A stretch of 64,000 bases of DNA, taken from the NCBI GenBank assembly GCA_958298945.1, contig CATQJD010000111.1, positions 1,364,001-1,428,000 of the forward strand, read 5' to 3'. The stretch is from Atherix ibis (Eukaryota > Arthropoda > Insecta > Diptera > Athericidae). The notes under the pieces are model-generated. The model was given only the letters and a program-made list of their open reading frames with translations. It did not search any database and was not told the origin of the DNA. A program made the translations under genes and the position numbers. Positions 28,176 to 43,206 of the stretch are shown in pieces. The first letter of the stretch is position 1, and the number at the start of each line of letters is the position of its first letter.

Positions 28176-30018
28176 TAAACATACTACTTCATAGTCCTCC
28201 TAATATACTACTTCATATTCCTCTTAAATATACTACTTCATATTCCTCTTAAATATACTACTTCATATTCCGCTTAAATATACTACTTCATATTCCTCTT
28301 AAATATATTACTTCATATTCCTCTTAAATATACTACTTCATATTCCTCTTAAACATACTACTTCATATTCCTCTTAAACATACTACTTCATATACCTCTT
28401 AAATGTATAACTTCATATTCCTCTTAAATATACTACTTCATATTCCTCTTAAATATACTACTCTTCATATTCCTCTTAAATATACTACTTCATATTCCTT
28501 TTAAATATACTACTTCATATTCCTCTTAAATATACTACTTCATATTCCTCTTAAACATACTACTTCATATTCCTCTTAAACATACTACTTCATATTCCTC
28601 TTAAACATACTACTTCGTATTCCTCTTAAACATACTACTTCATATTCCTCTTAAATATACTACTTCATATTCATCTTAAATATACTACTTCATATTCCTC
28701 TTAAATATACTACTTCATATTCCTCTTAAATATACTACTTCATATTCCTCTTAAATATACTACTTCATATTCCTCTTAAATATACTACTTCATATTCCTC
28801 TTAAACATACTACTTCATAATTGTCTTAAACATACTACTTCATATTCCTCTTAAATATACTACTTCATATTCCTCTTAAATATACTACTTCATATTCCTC
28901 TTAAAAATACTACTTCATATTCCTCTTAAATATACTACTTCATATTCCTCCTAAATATACTACTTCATATTCCTCTTAAACATACTACTTCGTATTCCTC
29001 TTAAACATACTACTTCATATTCCACTTAAACATACTACTTCATATTCCTCTTAAACATACTACTTCATATTCCTTTTAAATATACTACTTCATATTCCTT
29101 TTAAATATTCTACTTCATATTCCTCTTAAATATACTACTCTTCATATTCATCTTAAATATATTACTTCATATTCCTCTTTAATATACTACTTCATATTCC
29201 TCTTAAATACACTACTTCATATTCCTCTTAAACATACTACTTCATATTCCTCTTAAACATACTACTTCATATTCCTCTTAAACATACTACTTCATATTCC
29301 TCTTAAACATACTACTTCATATTCCTCTTAAATATACTACTTCTTATTCCTCTAAAAATATACTACTTCATTTTTCTCTTGAATATACTACTTCATATTC
29401 CTCTTAAATATACTACTTCATATTCCTCTTAAATATACTACATCATATTCCTCTTAAATATACTACTTCATATTCCTCTTAAACATACTACTTCATATTC
29501 GTCTTAAACATACTACTTCATATTCCTACTAAATATACTACATCATATGCCTCTTAAATATACTACTTCCTATTCCTCTTAAATATACTACTTCATATTC
29601 CTCTTAAATATACTACTTCATATTCCTCTTAAATATACTACTTCATATTCCCCTTAAACATACTACTTCATAATCCTCTTAAACATTCTACTTCATATTC
29701 CTCTTAAACATACTACTTCATATTATTTTTAAACATACTACTTCATATTCTTCTTAAACATACTACTTCATATTCCTCTTAAACATAAAACTTCACATTC
29801 CTCTTAAACATACTACTTCATATTCCTCTTAAACATACTACTTCATATTCCTCTTAAACATACTACTTCATATTCCCCTTAAATATACTACTTCATATTC
29901 CTCTTAAACATACTACTTCATATTCCTCTTAAACATACTTCTTCATATTTCTCTTAAACATACTACTTCATATTATTTTTAAGCATACTACTTCATATTA
30001 TTTTTAAACATACTACTT
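28090..30018 (+). repeat. 1,929-bp repeat, copy of 26161-28089
   Basis: Markers match at 1,929 bp. CCTATTTCTCTTATAT is at 26161 and 28090, the CATAATTGTC variant at 26887 and 28816, and AACATAAAACTTCACATT at 27853 and 29782. The CCTCTAAAAATATAC, CTACTAAATATACTACATC and CATATGCC units appear in both in the same order. The end diverges near 29.87 kb, where CCCCTTAAATATAC follows. Confidence 0.93.
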
Positions 30019-31700
30019 CATATTCCTCTTAAACATACTACTTCATATTCCTCTTAAACATACTACTTCATATTCCTCTTAAACATACTACTTCATATTC
30101 CTCAAAAATATACTACGACATATTCCTTTTAAACATACTACTTCATATTCCTCTTAAATATACTACTTCATATTCCTCTTAAACATACTACTTCATATTC
30201 CTCTTAAAAATACTACTTCATATTCCTTTTAAATATACTACTTCATATTCCTCTTAAATATTCTATTTCATATTCCTCTTAAATATACTACTCTTCATAT
30301 TCATCTTAAATATATTACTTCATATTCCTCTTAAATATACTACTTCATATTCCTCTTAAATAATATACTACTTCATATTCCTCTTAAACATACTACTTCA
30401 TATTCCTCTTAAACATACTACTTCATATTCCTCTTAAACATACTACTTCATATTCCTCTTAAATATACTACTTCATATTCCTCTTAAATATACTACATCA
30501 TATTCCTCTTAAATATACTACTTCAAATTCCTCTTAAACATACTACTTCATATTCGTCTTAAACATACTACTTCATATTCCTCCTAAATATACTACATCA
30601 TATGCCTCTTAAATATACTACTTCCTATTCCTCTTAAATATACTACCTTATATTCCTCTTAAATATACTACTTCATATTCCTCTTAAATATACTACTTCA
30701 TATTCCTCTTAAACATACTACTTCATATTCCTCTTAAACATACTACTTCATATTCCTCTTAAATATACTACTTCATATTCCTCTTAAACATACTACTTCA
30801 TAATACTCTTAAACATACTACTTCATATTCCTCTTAAACATACTACTTCATATTATTTTTAAACATACTACTTCATATTTTTCTTAAACATACTACTTCA
30901 TATTCCTCTTAAACATACAACTTCATATTCCTCTTAATCATACTACTTCATATTCCTCTTAAACATACTACTTCATATTCCTCTTAAACATACTACTTCA
31001 TATTCCTCTTAAATATACTACTTCATATTCCTCTTAAACATACTACTTCATATTCCTCTTAAACATACTATTTCATATTATTTTTAAACATACTACTTTA
31101 TATTATTTTTAAACATACTACTTCATATTCCTCTTAAACATACTACTTCATATTCCTCTTAATCATACTACTTCATATTCCTCTTAAACATACTACTTCA
31201 TATTCCTCAAAAATATACTACAACATATTCATTTTAAACATACTACTTCATATTCCTCTTAAATATACTACTTCATATTCCTCTTAAATATACTACATCA
31301 TATTCCTCTTAAATATACTACTTCAAATTCCTCTTAAACATACTACTTCATATTCGTCTTAAACATACTACTTCATATTCCTCCTAAATATACTACATCA
31401 TATGCCTCTTAAATATACTACTTCCTATTCCTCTTAAATATACTACCTTATATTCCTCTTAAATATACTACTTCATATTCCTCTTAAATATACTACTTCA
31501 TATTCCTCTTAAACATACTACTTCATATTCCTCTTAAACATACTACTTCATATTCCTCTTAAATATTCTACTTCATATTCCTCTTAAATATACTACTTCA
31601 TTTTTCTCTTGAATATACTACTTTATATTCCTCTTAAATATACTACTTCATATTCCTCTTAAATATACTACATCATATTCCTCTTAAATATAATACTTCA
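29870..31700 (+). repeat. Mosaic with 800-bp tandem copies
   Basis: This stretch holds ATTATTTTTAAAC units, the first CCTCAAAAATATACTAC units (30101, 31207) and a 28-bp unit with an extra TAA (AAATAATATAC at 30359). CTCTTAAATATACTACATC at 30481 and 31281, and CATATGCC at 30599 and 31399, are exactly 800 bp (32 units) apart. The matched segment is about 30.44-30.77 versus 31.24-31.57 kb. The 28.8-30.8 kb part reappears at the end of the window. Confidence 0.85.
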
Positions 31701-33010
31701 TATTCCTCTTAAACATACTACTTCATATCCTCTTAAACATACTACTTCCTATTCCTCTTAAACATACTACTTCATATTCCTCTTAAACATACTACTTCAT
31801 ATTCCTCAAAAATATACTACATCATATTCCTTTTAAACATACTACTTCATTATCTTCTTAAATATACTACTTCATATTCCTCTTAAATATACTACTTCAT
31901 ATTCCTCTTAAATATACTACTTCATATTCCTCTTAAATATACTACTTCATATTCCTCTTAAATAATATACTACTTCATATTCATCTTAAACATATTACTT
32001 CATATTCCTCTTAAACATACTACTTCATATTCCTATTAAACATACTACTTCATATTCCTCTTAAATATACTACTTCATATTCCTCTTAAATATACTACAT
32101 CATATTCCTCTTAAACATACTACTTCACATTCCTCTTAAACATACTACTTCATATTCCTCAAAAATATACTACAACATATTCCTTTTAAACATACTACTT
32201 CATATTCCTCTTAAATATACTACTTCATATTCCTCTTAAATATACTACTTCATATTCCTCTTAAATATACTACTTCATATTCCTCTTAAATATACTACTT
32301 CATATTCCTCTTAAATATAATACTTCATATACCTCTTAAATATAATACTTCATATTCCTCTTAAACATACTACTTCATATCCTCTTAAACATACTACTTC
32401 CTATTCCTCTTAAACATACTACTTCATATTCCTCTTAAACATACTACTTCATATTCCTCAAAAATATACTACATCATATTCCTTTTAAACATACTACTTC
32501 ATTATCTTCTTAAATATACTACTTCATATTCCTCTTAAATATACTACTTCATATTCCTCTTAAATATACTACTTCATATTCCTCTTAAATATACTACTTC
32601 ATATTCCTCTTAAATAATATACTACTTCATATTCATCTTAAACATATTACTTCATATTCCTCTTAAACATACTACTTCATATTCCTATTAAACATACTAC
32701 TTCATATTCCTCTTAAATATACTACTTCATATTCCTCTTAAATATACTACAACATATTCCTTTTAAACATACTACTTCATATTCCTCTTAAATATACTAC
32801 TTCATATTTCTCTTAAACATACTACTTCATATTTCCCTTAAACATATAACTTCATATTACTCTTAAATATACTACTTCATATTACTTTTAAATATACTAC
32901 TTCATATTCCTCTTAAACATACTACTTCATATTCCTTTTAAAAATACTACTTCGTATTCCTCTTAAACATACTACTTCATATTCCTCTTAAACATACTAC
33001 TTCCTATTCC
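31700..33010 (+). repeat. 652-bp tandem pair
   Basis: CATTATCTTC is at 31849 and 32501, and the 28-bp unit AATAATATAC is at 31961 and 32613, both at 652 bp. A 24-bp unit (CATATCCTCTT, one T lost) occurs once per copy near 31727 and 32378. A third partial copy at 33.0-33.15 kb is offset by 603 bp, and the AATAATATAC unit is seen again at 33491 and 37536. Confidence 0.88.
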
Positions 33011-34980
33011 TCTTAAACATACTACTTCATATTCCTCTTAAACATACTACTTCATATTCCTCAAAAATATACTACATCATATTCCTTTTAAACATACTAC
33101 TTCATTATCTTCTTAAATATACTACTTCATATTCCTCTTAAATATACTACTTCATATTCCTCCTAAACATACTACTTCATATTTCTCTTAAACATACTAC
33201 TTCATATTCCTCTTAAACATACTACTTCATGTTCCTCTTAAACATACTACTGCATATTCCTCTTAAACATACTACTTCATATTCCTCTTAAATATACTAC
33301 TTCATATTCCTCTTAAATATACTACTTCATATTCCTCTTAAATATACTACTTCATATTCCTCTTAAATATACTACTTCATATTCCTCTTAAACATACTAC
33401 TTCATATTCCTCTTAAATATACTACTTCATATTCCTCTTAAATATACTACTTCATATTCCTCTTAAATATAATACTTCATATTCCTCTTAAATAATATAC
33501 TACTTCATATTCATCTTAAACATATTACTTCATATTCCTCTTAAACATACTACTTCATATTCCTATTAAACATACTACTTCATATTCCTCTTAAATATAC
33601 TACTTCATATTCCTCTTAAATATACTACATCATATTCCTCTTAAACATACTACTTCACATTCCTCTTAAACATACTACTTCATATTCCTCAAAAATATAC
33701 TATAACATATTCCTTTTAAACATACTACTTCATATTCCTCTTAAATATACTACTTCATATTCCTCTTAAATATATTACTTCATATTCCTCCTAAACATAC
33801 TACTTCATATTTCTCTTAAACATACTACTTCATATTCCTCTTAAACATACTACTTCATATTCCTCTTAAACATACTACTTCATATTCCTCTTAAACAAAC
33901 TACTTCAAATTCCTTTTAAACATACTACTTCATATTACTCTTAAACATACTACTTCATATTCCTCTTAAACATACTACTTCATATTCCTCTTAAACATAC
34001 TACTTCATATTCCTTTTAAATATACTACTTCATATTCCGCTTAAATATAATACTACATATTCCTCTTAAATATACTACTTCATATTCCTCTTAAATATAC
34101 TACTTCATATTCCTCGTAAATATACTACTTCATATTCCTCTTAAATATACTACTTCATATTTCTCTAAACATACTACTTCATATTTCCCTTAAACATATA
34201 ACTTCATATTACTCTTAAATATACTACTTCATATTACTTTTAAACATACTACTTCATATTCCTCTTAAATATACTACTTCATATTCCTTTTAAACATACT
34301 ACTTCGTATTCCTCTTAAACATACTACTTCATATTCCTCTTAAACATACTACTTCATATTCCTTTTAAATATACTACTTCATATTCCGCTTAAATATAAT
34401 ACTACATATTCCTCTTAAACATACTAATTCGTATTCCTCTTAAACATACTACTTCATATTCCTCTTAAATATACTACTTCATATTCATCTTAAATATACT
34501 ACTTCATATTCCTCTTAAATATACTACTTCATATTCCTCTTAAATATACTAATTCATATTCCTCTTAAATATACTACTTCATATTCCTCTTAAATATACT
34601 ACTTCATATTCCTCTTAAACATACTACTTCATAATGGTCTTAAACATACTACTTCATATTCCTCTTAAATATACTACTTCATATTCCTCTTAAATATACT
34701 ACTTCATATTCCTCTTAAATATACTACTTCATATTCCTCTTAAATATACTACTTCATTCCTCCTACATATACTACTTCATATTCCTCTTAAACATACTAC
34801 TTCATATTCCTTTTAAATATACTACTTCATATTCCGCTTAAATATAATACTACATATTCCTCTTAAACATACTACTTCGTATTCCTCTTAAACATACTAC
34901 TTCATATTCCTCTTAAATATACTACTTCATATTCCTCTTAAACATACTACTTCATATTCCTCTTAAATATACTACTTCAT
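33011..34980 (+). repeat. Mosaic array with family-G-like units
   Basis: From 33.69 to 34.35 kb the order of units (CTCAAAAATATACTATAAC, CCTCCTAAACATAC, CCGCTTAAATATAATACTAC, TTTCCCTTAAACATATAAC) is the same as at 37.73-38.35 kb, so it is an upstream relative of the ~2.7-kb HOR. The CCGCTTAAATATAATACTAC unit recurs at 34.04, 34.39 and 34.83 kb. A 23-bp unit (CTTCATTCCTCC) lies at 34751. No non-satellite sequence is present. Confidence 0.82.
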
Positions 34981-37330
34981 ATTCCTCTTAAATATACTAC
35001 TTCATATTCCTCTTAAATATAATACTTCATATACCTCTTAAATATAATACTTCATATTCCTCTTAAACATACTACTTCATATCCTCTTAAACATACTACT
35101 TCTTATTCCTCTTAAACATACTACTTCATATTCCTCTTAAACATACTACTTCATATTCCTCAAAAACATACTACTTCATATTCCTCTTAAACATACTACT
35201 TCATATTCCTCTTAAAAATACTACTTCATATTCCTTTTAAATATACTACTTCATATTCCTCTTAAATATTCTATTTCATATTCCTCTTAAATATACTACT
35301 TCATATTCCTCTTAAATATACTACTTCATATTCCTCTTAAATATACTACTTCATATTCCTCTTAAATATAATACTTCATATACCTCTTAAATATAATACT
35401 TCATATTCCTCTTAAACATACTACTTCATATCCTCTTAAATATACTACTTCATATTCATCTTAAATATACTACTTCATATTCCTCTTAAATATACTACTT
35501 CATATTCCTCTTAAATATACTACTTCATATTCCTCTTAAATATACTACTTCATATTCCTCTTAAATATACTACTTCATATTCCTCTTAAATATACTACTT
35601 CATATTCCTCTTAAATATAATACTTCATATACCTCTTAAATATAATACTTCATATTCCTCTTAAACATACTACTTCATATCCTCTTAAATATACTACTTC
35701 ATATTCATCTTAAATATACTACTTCATATTCCTCTTAAATATACTACTTCATATTCCTCTTAAATATACTACTTCATATTCCTCTTAAATATTCTACTTC
35801 ATTTTCCTCTTAAATATACTACTCTTTATATTCATCTTAAATATATTACTTCATATTCATCTTAAATATACTACTTCATATTCCTCTTAAATATACTACT
35901 TCATATTCCTCTTAAATATACTACTTCATATTCCTCTTAAATATTCTACTTCATTTTCCTCTTAAATATACTACTTCATATTCCTCTTAAATATACTACT
36001 TCATATTCCTCTTAAATATACTACTTCATATTCCTCTTAAATATACTACTTCATATTCCTCTTAAATATAATACTTCATATACCTCTTAAATATAATACT
36101 TCATATTCCTCTTAAACATACTACTTCATATCCTCTTAAATATACTACTTCATATTCCTCTTAAATATACTACTTCATATTCCTCTTAAATATACTACTT
36201 CATATTCATCTTAAATATACTACTTCATATTCCTCTTAAATATACTACTTCATATTCCTCTTAAATATACTACTTCATATTCCTCTTAAATATACTACTT
36301 CATATTCCTCTTAAATATAATACTTCATATTCCTCTTAAACATACTACTTCATAATGGCTTTAAACATACTACTTCATATTCCTCTTAAATATACTACTT
36401 CATATTCCTCTTAAATATACTACTTCATATTCCTCTTAAACATACTACTTCATATTCCTCTTAAATATACTACTTCATATTCCTCTTAAATATACTACTT
36501 CATATTCCTCTTAAATATTCTACTTCATTTTCCTCTTAAATATACTACTTCATATTCCTCTTAAATATAATACTTCATATACCTCTTAAATATAATACTT
36601 CATATTCCTCTTAAACATACTACTTCATATCCTCTTAAATATACTACTTCATATTCCTCTTAAATATACTACTTCATATTCCTCTTAAATATACTACTTC
36701 ATATTCCTCTTAAATATACTACTTCATATTCCTCTTAAATATACTACTTCATATTCCTCTTAAATATACTACTTCATATTCCTCTTAAATATAATACTTC
36801 ATATACCTCTTAAATATAATACTTCATATTCCTCTTAAACATACTACTTCATATCCTCTTAAATATACTACTTCATATTCCTCTTAAATATACTACTTCA
36901 TATTCCTCTTAAATATACTACTTCATATTCATCTTAAATATACTACTTCATATTCCTCTTAAATATACTACTTCATATTCCTCTTAAATATACTACTTCA
37001 TATTCCTCTTAAATATACTACTTCATATTCCTCTTAAATATAATACTTCATATTCCTCTTAAACATACTACTTCATAATGGCTTTAAACATACTACTTCA
37101 TATTCCTCTTAAATATACTACTTCATATTCCTCTTAAATATACTACTTCATATTCCTCTTAAACATACTACTTCATATTCCTCTTAAATATACTACTTCA
37201 TATTCCTCTTAAATATACTACTTCATATTCCTCTTAAATATAATACTTCATATACCTCTTAAATATAATACTTCATATTCCTCTTAAACATACTACTTCA
37301 TATCCTCTTAAACATACTACTTCCTATTCC
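34981..37330 (+). repeat. Short-period HOR zone marked by 24-bp units
   Basis: A 24-bp unit (TTCATATCCTCTT, one T missing) preceded by two ATAATACTTC units recurs at 35081, 35430, 35679, 36130, 36629, 36853 and 37302. Spacings are 349, 249, 451, 499, 224 and 449 bp. A larger 723-bp repeat is visible within this zone: CATAATGGCTTTAAAC at 36351 and 37074, and the 24-bp unit at 36130 and 36853. Units between markers are almost all the T-type (AAATATAC) consensus, so this zone looks very homogeneous and recently expanded. Confidence 0.9.
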
Positions 37331-37730
37331 TCTTAAACATACTACTTCATATTCCTCTTAAACATACTACTTGATATTCCTCAAAAATATACTACATCAT
37401 ATTCCTTTTAAACATACTACTTCATTATCTTCTTAAATATACTACTTCATATTCCTCTTAAATATACTACTTCATATTCCTCTTAAATATACTACTTCAT
37501 ATTCCTCTTAAATATACTACTTCATATTCCTCTTAAATAATATACTACTTCATATTCATCTTAAACATATTACTTCATATTCCTCTTAAACATACTACTT
37601 CATATTCCTATTAAACATACTACTTCATATTCCTCTTAAATATACTACTTCATATTCCTCTTAAATATACTACATCATATTCCTCTTAAACATACTACTT
37701 CACATTCCTCTTAAACATACTACTTCATAT
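37331..37730 (+). repeat. Copy of the 32.38-33.1 kb mosaic segment
   Basis: CTCAAAAATATACTACATC, CATTATCTTC (37424) and AATAATATAC (37536) occur in the same order and spacing as near 31.8 and 32.46 kb. The block ends where the ~2.7-kb HOR starts with CTCAAAAATATACTACAAC at 37731. Confidence 0.82.
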
Positions 37731-40455
37731 TCCTCAAAAATATACTACAACATATTCCTTTTAAACATACTACTTCATATTCCTCTTAAATATACTACTT
37801 CATATTCCTCTTAATTATATTACTTCATATTCCTCCTAAACATACTACTTCATATTTCTCTTAAACATACTACTTCATATTCCTCTTAAACATACTACTT
37901 CATATTCCTCTTAAACATACTACTTCATATTCCTCTTAAACAAACTACTTCAAATTCCTTTTAAACATACTACTTCATATTACTCTTAAACATACTACTT
38001 CATATTCCTCTTAAACATACTACTTCATATTCCTCTTAAACATACTACTTCATATTCCTTTTAAATATACTACTTCATATTCCGCTTAAATATAATACTA
38101 CATATTCCTCTTAAATATACTACTTCATATTCCTCTTAAATATACTACTTCATATTCCTCGTAAATATACTACTTCAAATTCCTCTTAAATATACTACTT
38201 CATATTTCTCTAAACATACTACTTCATATTTCCCTTAAACATATAACTTCATATTACTCTCAAATATACTACTTCATATTACTTTTAAACATACTACTTC
38301 ATATTCCTCTTAAATATACTACTTCATATTCCTTTTAAACATACTACTTCGTATTCCTCTTAAACATACTACTTCATATTCCTCTTAAACATACTACTTC
38401 ATATTCCTCTTAAATATACTACTTCATATTCCCCTTAAGTATACTACTTCATATTCCTCTTAAAAATACTACTTCATATTCCTCTTAAATATACTAATTC
38501 ATATTACTCTTAAACATGCTACTTCATATTCCTCTTAAACATACTACTTCATATTCCTCTTAAACATACTACTTCATATTCCTCTTAAATATACTACTTC
38601 ATATTCCTCTTAAATATACTACTTCATATTCCTCTTAAATATACTACTTCATATTCCTCTTAAATATAATACTTCATATTCCTCTTAAATATAATACTTC
38701 ATATTCCTCTTAAACATACTACTTCATATCCTCTTAAATATACTACTTCATATTCATCTTAAATATACTACTTCATATTCCTCTTAAATATACTACTTCA
38801 TATTCCTCTTAAATATACTACTTCATATTCCTCTTAAATATACTACTTCATATTCCTCTTAAATATAATACTCCATATTCCTCTTAAACATACTACTTCA
38901 TAATGGTTTTAAACATACTACTTCATATTCCTCTTAAATATACTACTTCATATTCCTCTTAAATATACTACTTCATATTCCTCTTAAACATACTACTTCA
39001 TATTCCTCTTAAATATACTACTTCATATTCCTCTTAAATATACTACTTCATATTCCTCTTAAATATAATACTTCATATACCTCTTAAATATAATACTTCA
39101 TATTCCTCTTAAACATACTACTTCATATCCTCTTAAATATACTACTTCATATTCATCTTAAATATACTACTTCATATTCCTCTTAAATATACTACTTCAT
39201 ATTCCTCTTAAATATACTACTTCATTTTCCTCTTAAATATTCTACTTCATTTTCCTCTTAAATATACTACTCTTTATATTCATCTTAAATATATTACTTA
39301 ATATTCCTCTTAAACATACTACTTCATATTCCTCAAAAATATACTACATCATATTCCTTTTAAACATACTACTTCATATTCCTCTTAAATATACTACTTC
39401 ATATTCCTCTTAAACATACTACTTCATATTCCTCTTAAAAATACTACTTCATATTCCTTTTAAATATACTACTTCATATTCCTCTTAAATATTATATTTT
39501 ATATTCCTCTTAAATATACTACTCTTTATATTCATCTTAAATATATTACTTCATATTCCTCTTAAATATACTACTTCATATTCCTCTTAAATATACTACT
39601 TCATATTCCTCTTAAACATACTACTTCATATTCCTCGTAAACATACTACTTCATATTCCTCTTAAACATACTACTTCATATTCTTCTTAAATATACTACT
39701 TCATATTTCTCTTAAATATACTACATCATATTCCTCTTAAATATACTACTTCATATTCCTCTTAAACATACTACTTCATATTCGTCTTAAACATACTACT
39801 TCATATTCCTCCTAAATATACTACATCATATGCCTCTTAAATATACTACTTCCTATTCCTCTTAAATATACTACTTCATATTCCTCTTAAATATACTACT
39901 TCATATTCCTCTTAAATATACTACTTCATATTCCTCTTAAACATACTACTTCATATTCCTCTTAAACATACTACTTCATATTCCTCTTAAATATACTACT
40001 TCATATTCCTCTTAAACATACTACTTCATAATCCTCTTAAACATACTACTTCATATTCCTCTTAAACATACTACTTCATATTATTTTTAACATACTACTT
40101 CATATTCTTCTTAAACATACTACTTCATATTCCTCTTAAACATACAACTTCATATTCCTCTTAAACATACTACTTCATATTCCTCTTAAACATACTACTT
40201 CATATTCCTCTTAAACATACTACTTCATATTCCTCTTAAATATACTACTTCATATTCCTCTTAAACATACTACTTCATATTCCTCTTAAACATACTACTT
40301 CATATTTCTCTTAAACATACTACTTCATATTATTTTTAAACATACTACTTCATATTATTTTTAAACATACTACTTAATATTCCTCTTAAACATACTACTT
40401 CATATTCCTCTTAAACATACTACTTCATATTCCTCATAAACATACTACTTCATAT
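37731..40455 (+). repeat. HOR family G, unit 1 (2,725 bp)
   Basis: The unit is taken to start at TCCTCAAAAATATACTACAA (37731). Inside, in order, are CCTCCTAAACATAC, CCGCTTAAATATAATAC (near 38081), TTTCCCTTAAACATATAAC, CCCCTTAAGTATAC (38431), AAACATGCTAC (near 38513), CATATCC 24-bp units (38729, 39127), CATAATGGTTTTAAAC (near 38899), 27-bp CTCTTTATATTCATC units (39.27, 39.51 kb), CATATGCC (near 39828) and ATTATTTTTAAC units near 40.08 kb. The same order defines every following unit. CATACTAC changed to CAAAAATATACTAC removes the TTAA at the unit junction. Confidence 0.92.
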
Positions 40456-43206
40456 TCCTCAAAAATATACTACAACATATTCCTTTTAATCATACTACTT
40501 CATATTCCTCTTAAATATACTACTTCATATTGCTCTTAAATTAATTACTTCATATTCCTCCTAAACATACTACTTCATATTTCTCTTAAACATACTACTT
40601 CATATTCCTCTTAAACATACTACTTCATATTCCTCTTAAACATACTACTTCATATTCCTCTTAAACATTCTACTTCAAATTACTTTTAAACATACTACTT
40701 CATATTACTCTTAAACATACTACTTCATATTCCTCTTAAACATACTACTTCATATTCCTCTTAAACATACTACTTCATATTCCTTTTAAATATACTACTT
40801 CATATTCCGCTTAAATATAATACTTCATATTCCTCTTAAATATACTACTTCATATTCCTCTTAAATATACTACTTCATATTTCTCTTAAACATACTACTT
40901 CATATTTTCCTTAAACATATAACTTCATATTACTCTTAAATATACTACTTCATATTACTTTTAAACATACTACTTCATATTCCTCTTAAACATACTACTT
41001 CATATTACTTTTAAACATACTACTTCGTATTCCTCTTAAACATACTACTTCATATTCCTCTTAAACATACTACTTCATATTCCTCTTAAATGTACTACTT
41101 CATATTCCCCTTAAGTATACTACTTCATATTCCTCTTAAAAATACTACTTCATATTCCTCTTAAATATACTAATTCATATTACTTTTAAACATGCTACTT
41201 TATATTCCTCTTAAACATACTACTTCATATTCCTCTTAAACATACTACTTCATATTCCTCTTAAACATACTACTTCATATTCCTCTTAAACATACTACTT
41301 CATATTCCTCTTAAACATACTACTTCATATTCCTCTTAAATATACTACTTCATATTCCTCTTAAATATACTACTTCATATTCCTCTTAAATATACTACTT
41401 CATATTCCTCTTAAATATACTACTTCATATTCCTCTTAAATATAATACTTCATATACCTCTTAAATATAATACTTCATATTCCTCTTAAACATACTACTT
41501 CATATCCTCTTAAATATACTACTTCATATTCATCTTAAATATACTACTTCATATTCCTCTTAAATATACTACTTCATATTCCTCTTAAATATACTACTTC
41601 ATATTCCTCTTAAATATACTACTTCATATTCCTCTTAAATATAATACTTCATATTCCTCTTAAACATACTACTTCATAATGGCTTTAAACATACTACTTC
41701 ATATTCCTCTTAAATATACTACTTCATATTCCTCTTAAATATACTACTTCATATTCCTCTTAAATATAATACTTCATATACCTCTTAAATATAATACTTC
41801 ATATTCCTCTTAAACATACTACTTCATATTCCTCTTAAATATACTACTTCATATTCCTCTTAAATATACTACTTCATATTCCTCTTAAATATAATACTTC
41901 ATATACCTCTTAAATATAATACTTCATATTCCTCTTAAACATACTACTTCATATCCTCTTAAATATACTACTTCATATTCATCTTAAATATACTACTTCA
42001 TATTCCTCTTAAATATACTACTCTTTATATTCATCTTAAATATATTACTTCATATTCCTCTTAAACATACTACTTCATATTCATCAAAAATATACTACAT
42101 CATATTCCTTTTAAACATACTACTTCATATTCCTCTTAAATATACTACTTCATATTCCTCTTAAACATACTACTTCATATTCCTCTTAAAAATACTACTT
42201 CATATTCCTTTTAAATATACTACTTCATATTCCTTTTAAATATTCTATTTCATATTCCTCTTAAATATACTACTCTTCATATTCATCTTAAATATATTAC
42301 TTCATATTCCTCTTAAATATACTACTTCATATTCCTCTTAAATATACTACTTCATATTCCTCTTAAACATACTACTTCATATTCCTCTTAAACATACTAC
42401 TTCATATTCCTCTTAAACATACTACTTCATATTCTTCTTAAATATACTACTTCATATTCCTCTTAAATATACTACATCATATTCCTCTTAAATATACTAC
42501 TTCATATTCCTCTTAAACATACTACTTCATATTCGTCTTAAACATACTACTTCATATTCCTCCTAAATATACTACATCATATGCCTCTTAAATATACTAC
42601 TTCCTATTCCTCTTAAATATAATACTTCATATTCCTCTTAAATATACTACTTCATATTTCTCTTAAATATACTACTTCATATTCCTATTAAACATACTAC
42701 TTCATATTCCTCTTAAACATACTACTTCATATTCCTCTTAAATATACTACTTCATATTCCTCTTAAACATACTACTTCATAATCCTCTTAAACATACTAC
42801 TTCATATTCCTCTTAAACATACTACTTCATATTATTTTTAACATACTACTTCATATTCTTCTTAAACATACTACTTCATATTCCTCTTAAACATACAACT
42901 TCATATTCCTCTTAAACATACTACTTCATATTCCTCTTACACATACTACTTCATATTCCTCTTAAACATACTACTTCATATTCCTCTTAAATATACTACT
43001 TCATATTCCTCTTAAACATACTACTTCATATTCCTCTCAAACATACTACTTCATATTTCTCTTAAACATACTACTTCATATTATTTTTAAACATACTACT
43101 TCATATTATTTTTAAACATACTACTTCATATTCCTCTTAAACATACTACTTCATATTCCTCTTAAACATACTACTTCATATTCCTCTTAAACATACTACT
43201 TCATAT
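40456..43206 (+). repeat. HOR family G, unit 2 (2,751 bp)
   Basis: It begins with TCCTCAAAAATATACTACAA at 40456 and carries the same marker order as unit 1: CCGCTT near 40807, CCCCTTAAGTATAC at 41107, CATAATGGCTTTAAAC at 41675, CATCAAAAATATACTACATC at 42081, and CATATGCC near 42579. A unit with TTAATTACTTC near 40.54 kb and AAATGTACTAC at 41090 distinguish it. It shares these two traits with unit 6 at 50413, not with unit 1. Confidence 0.92.
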
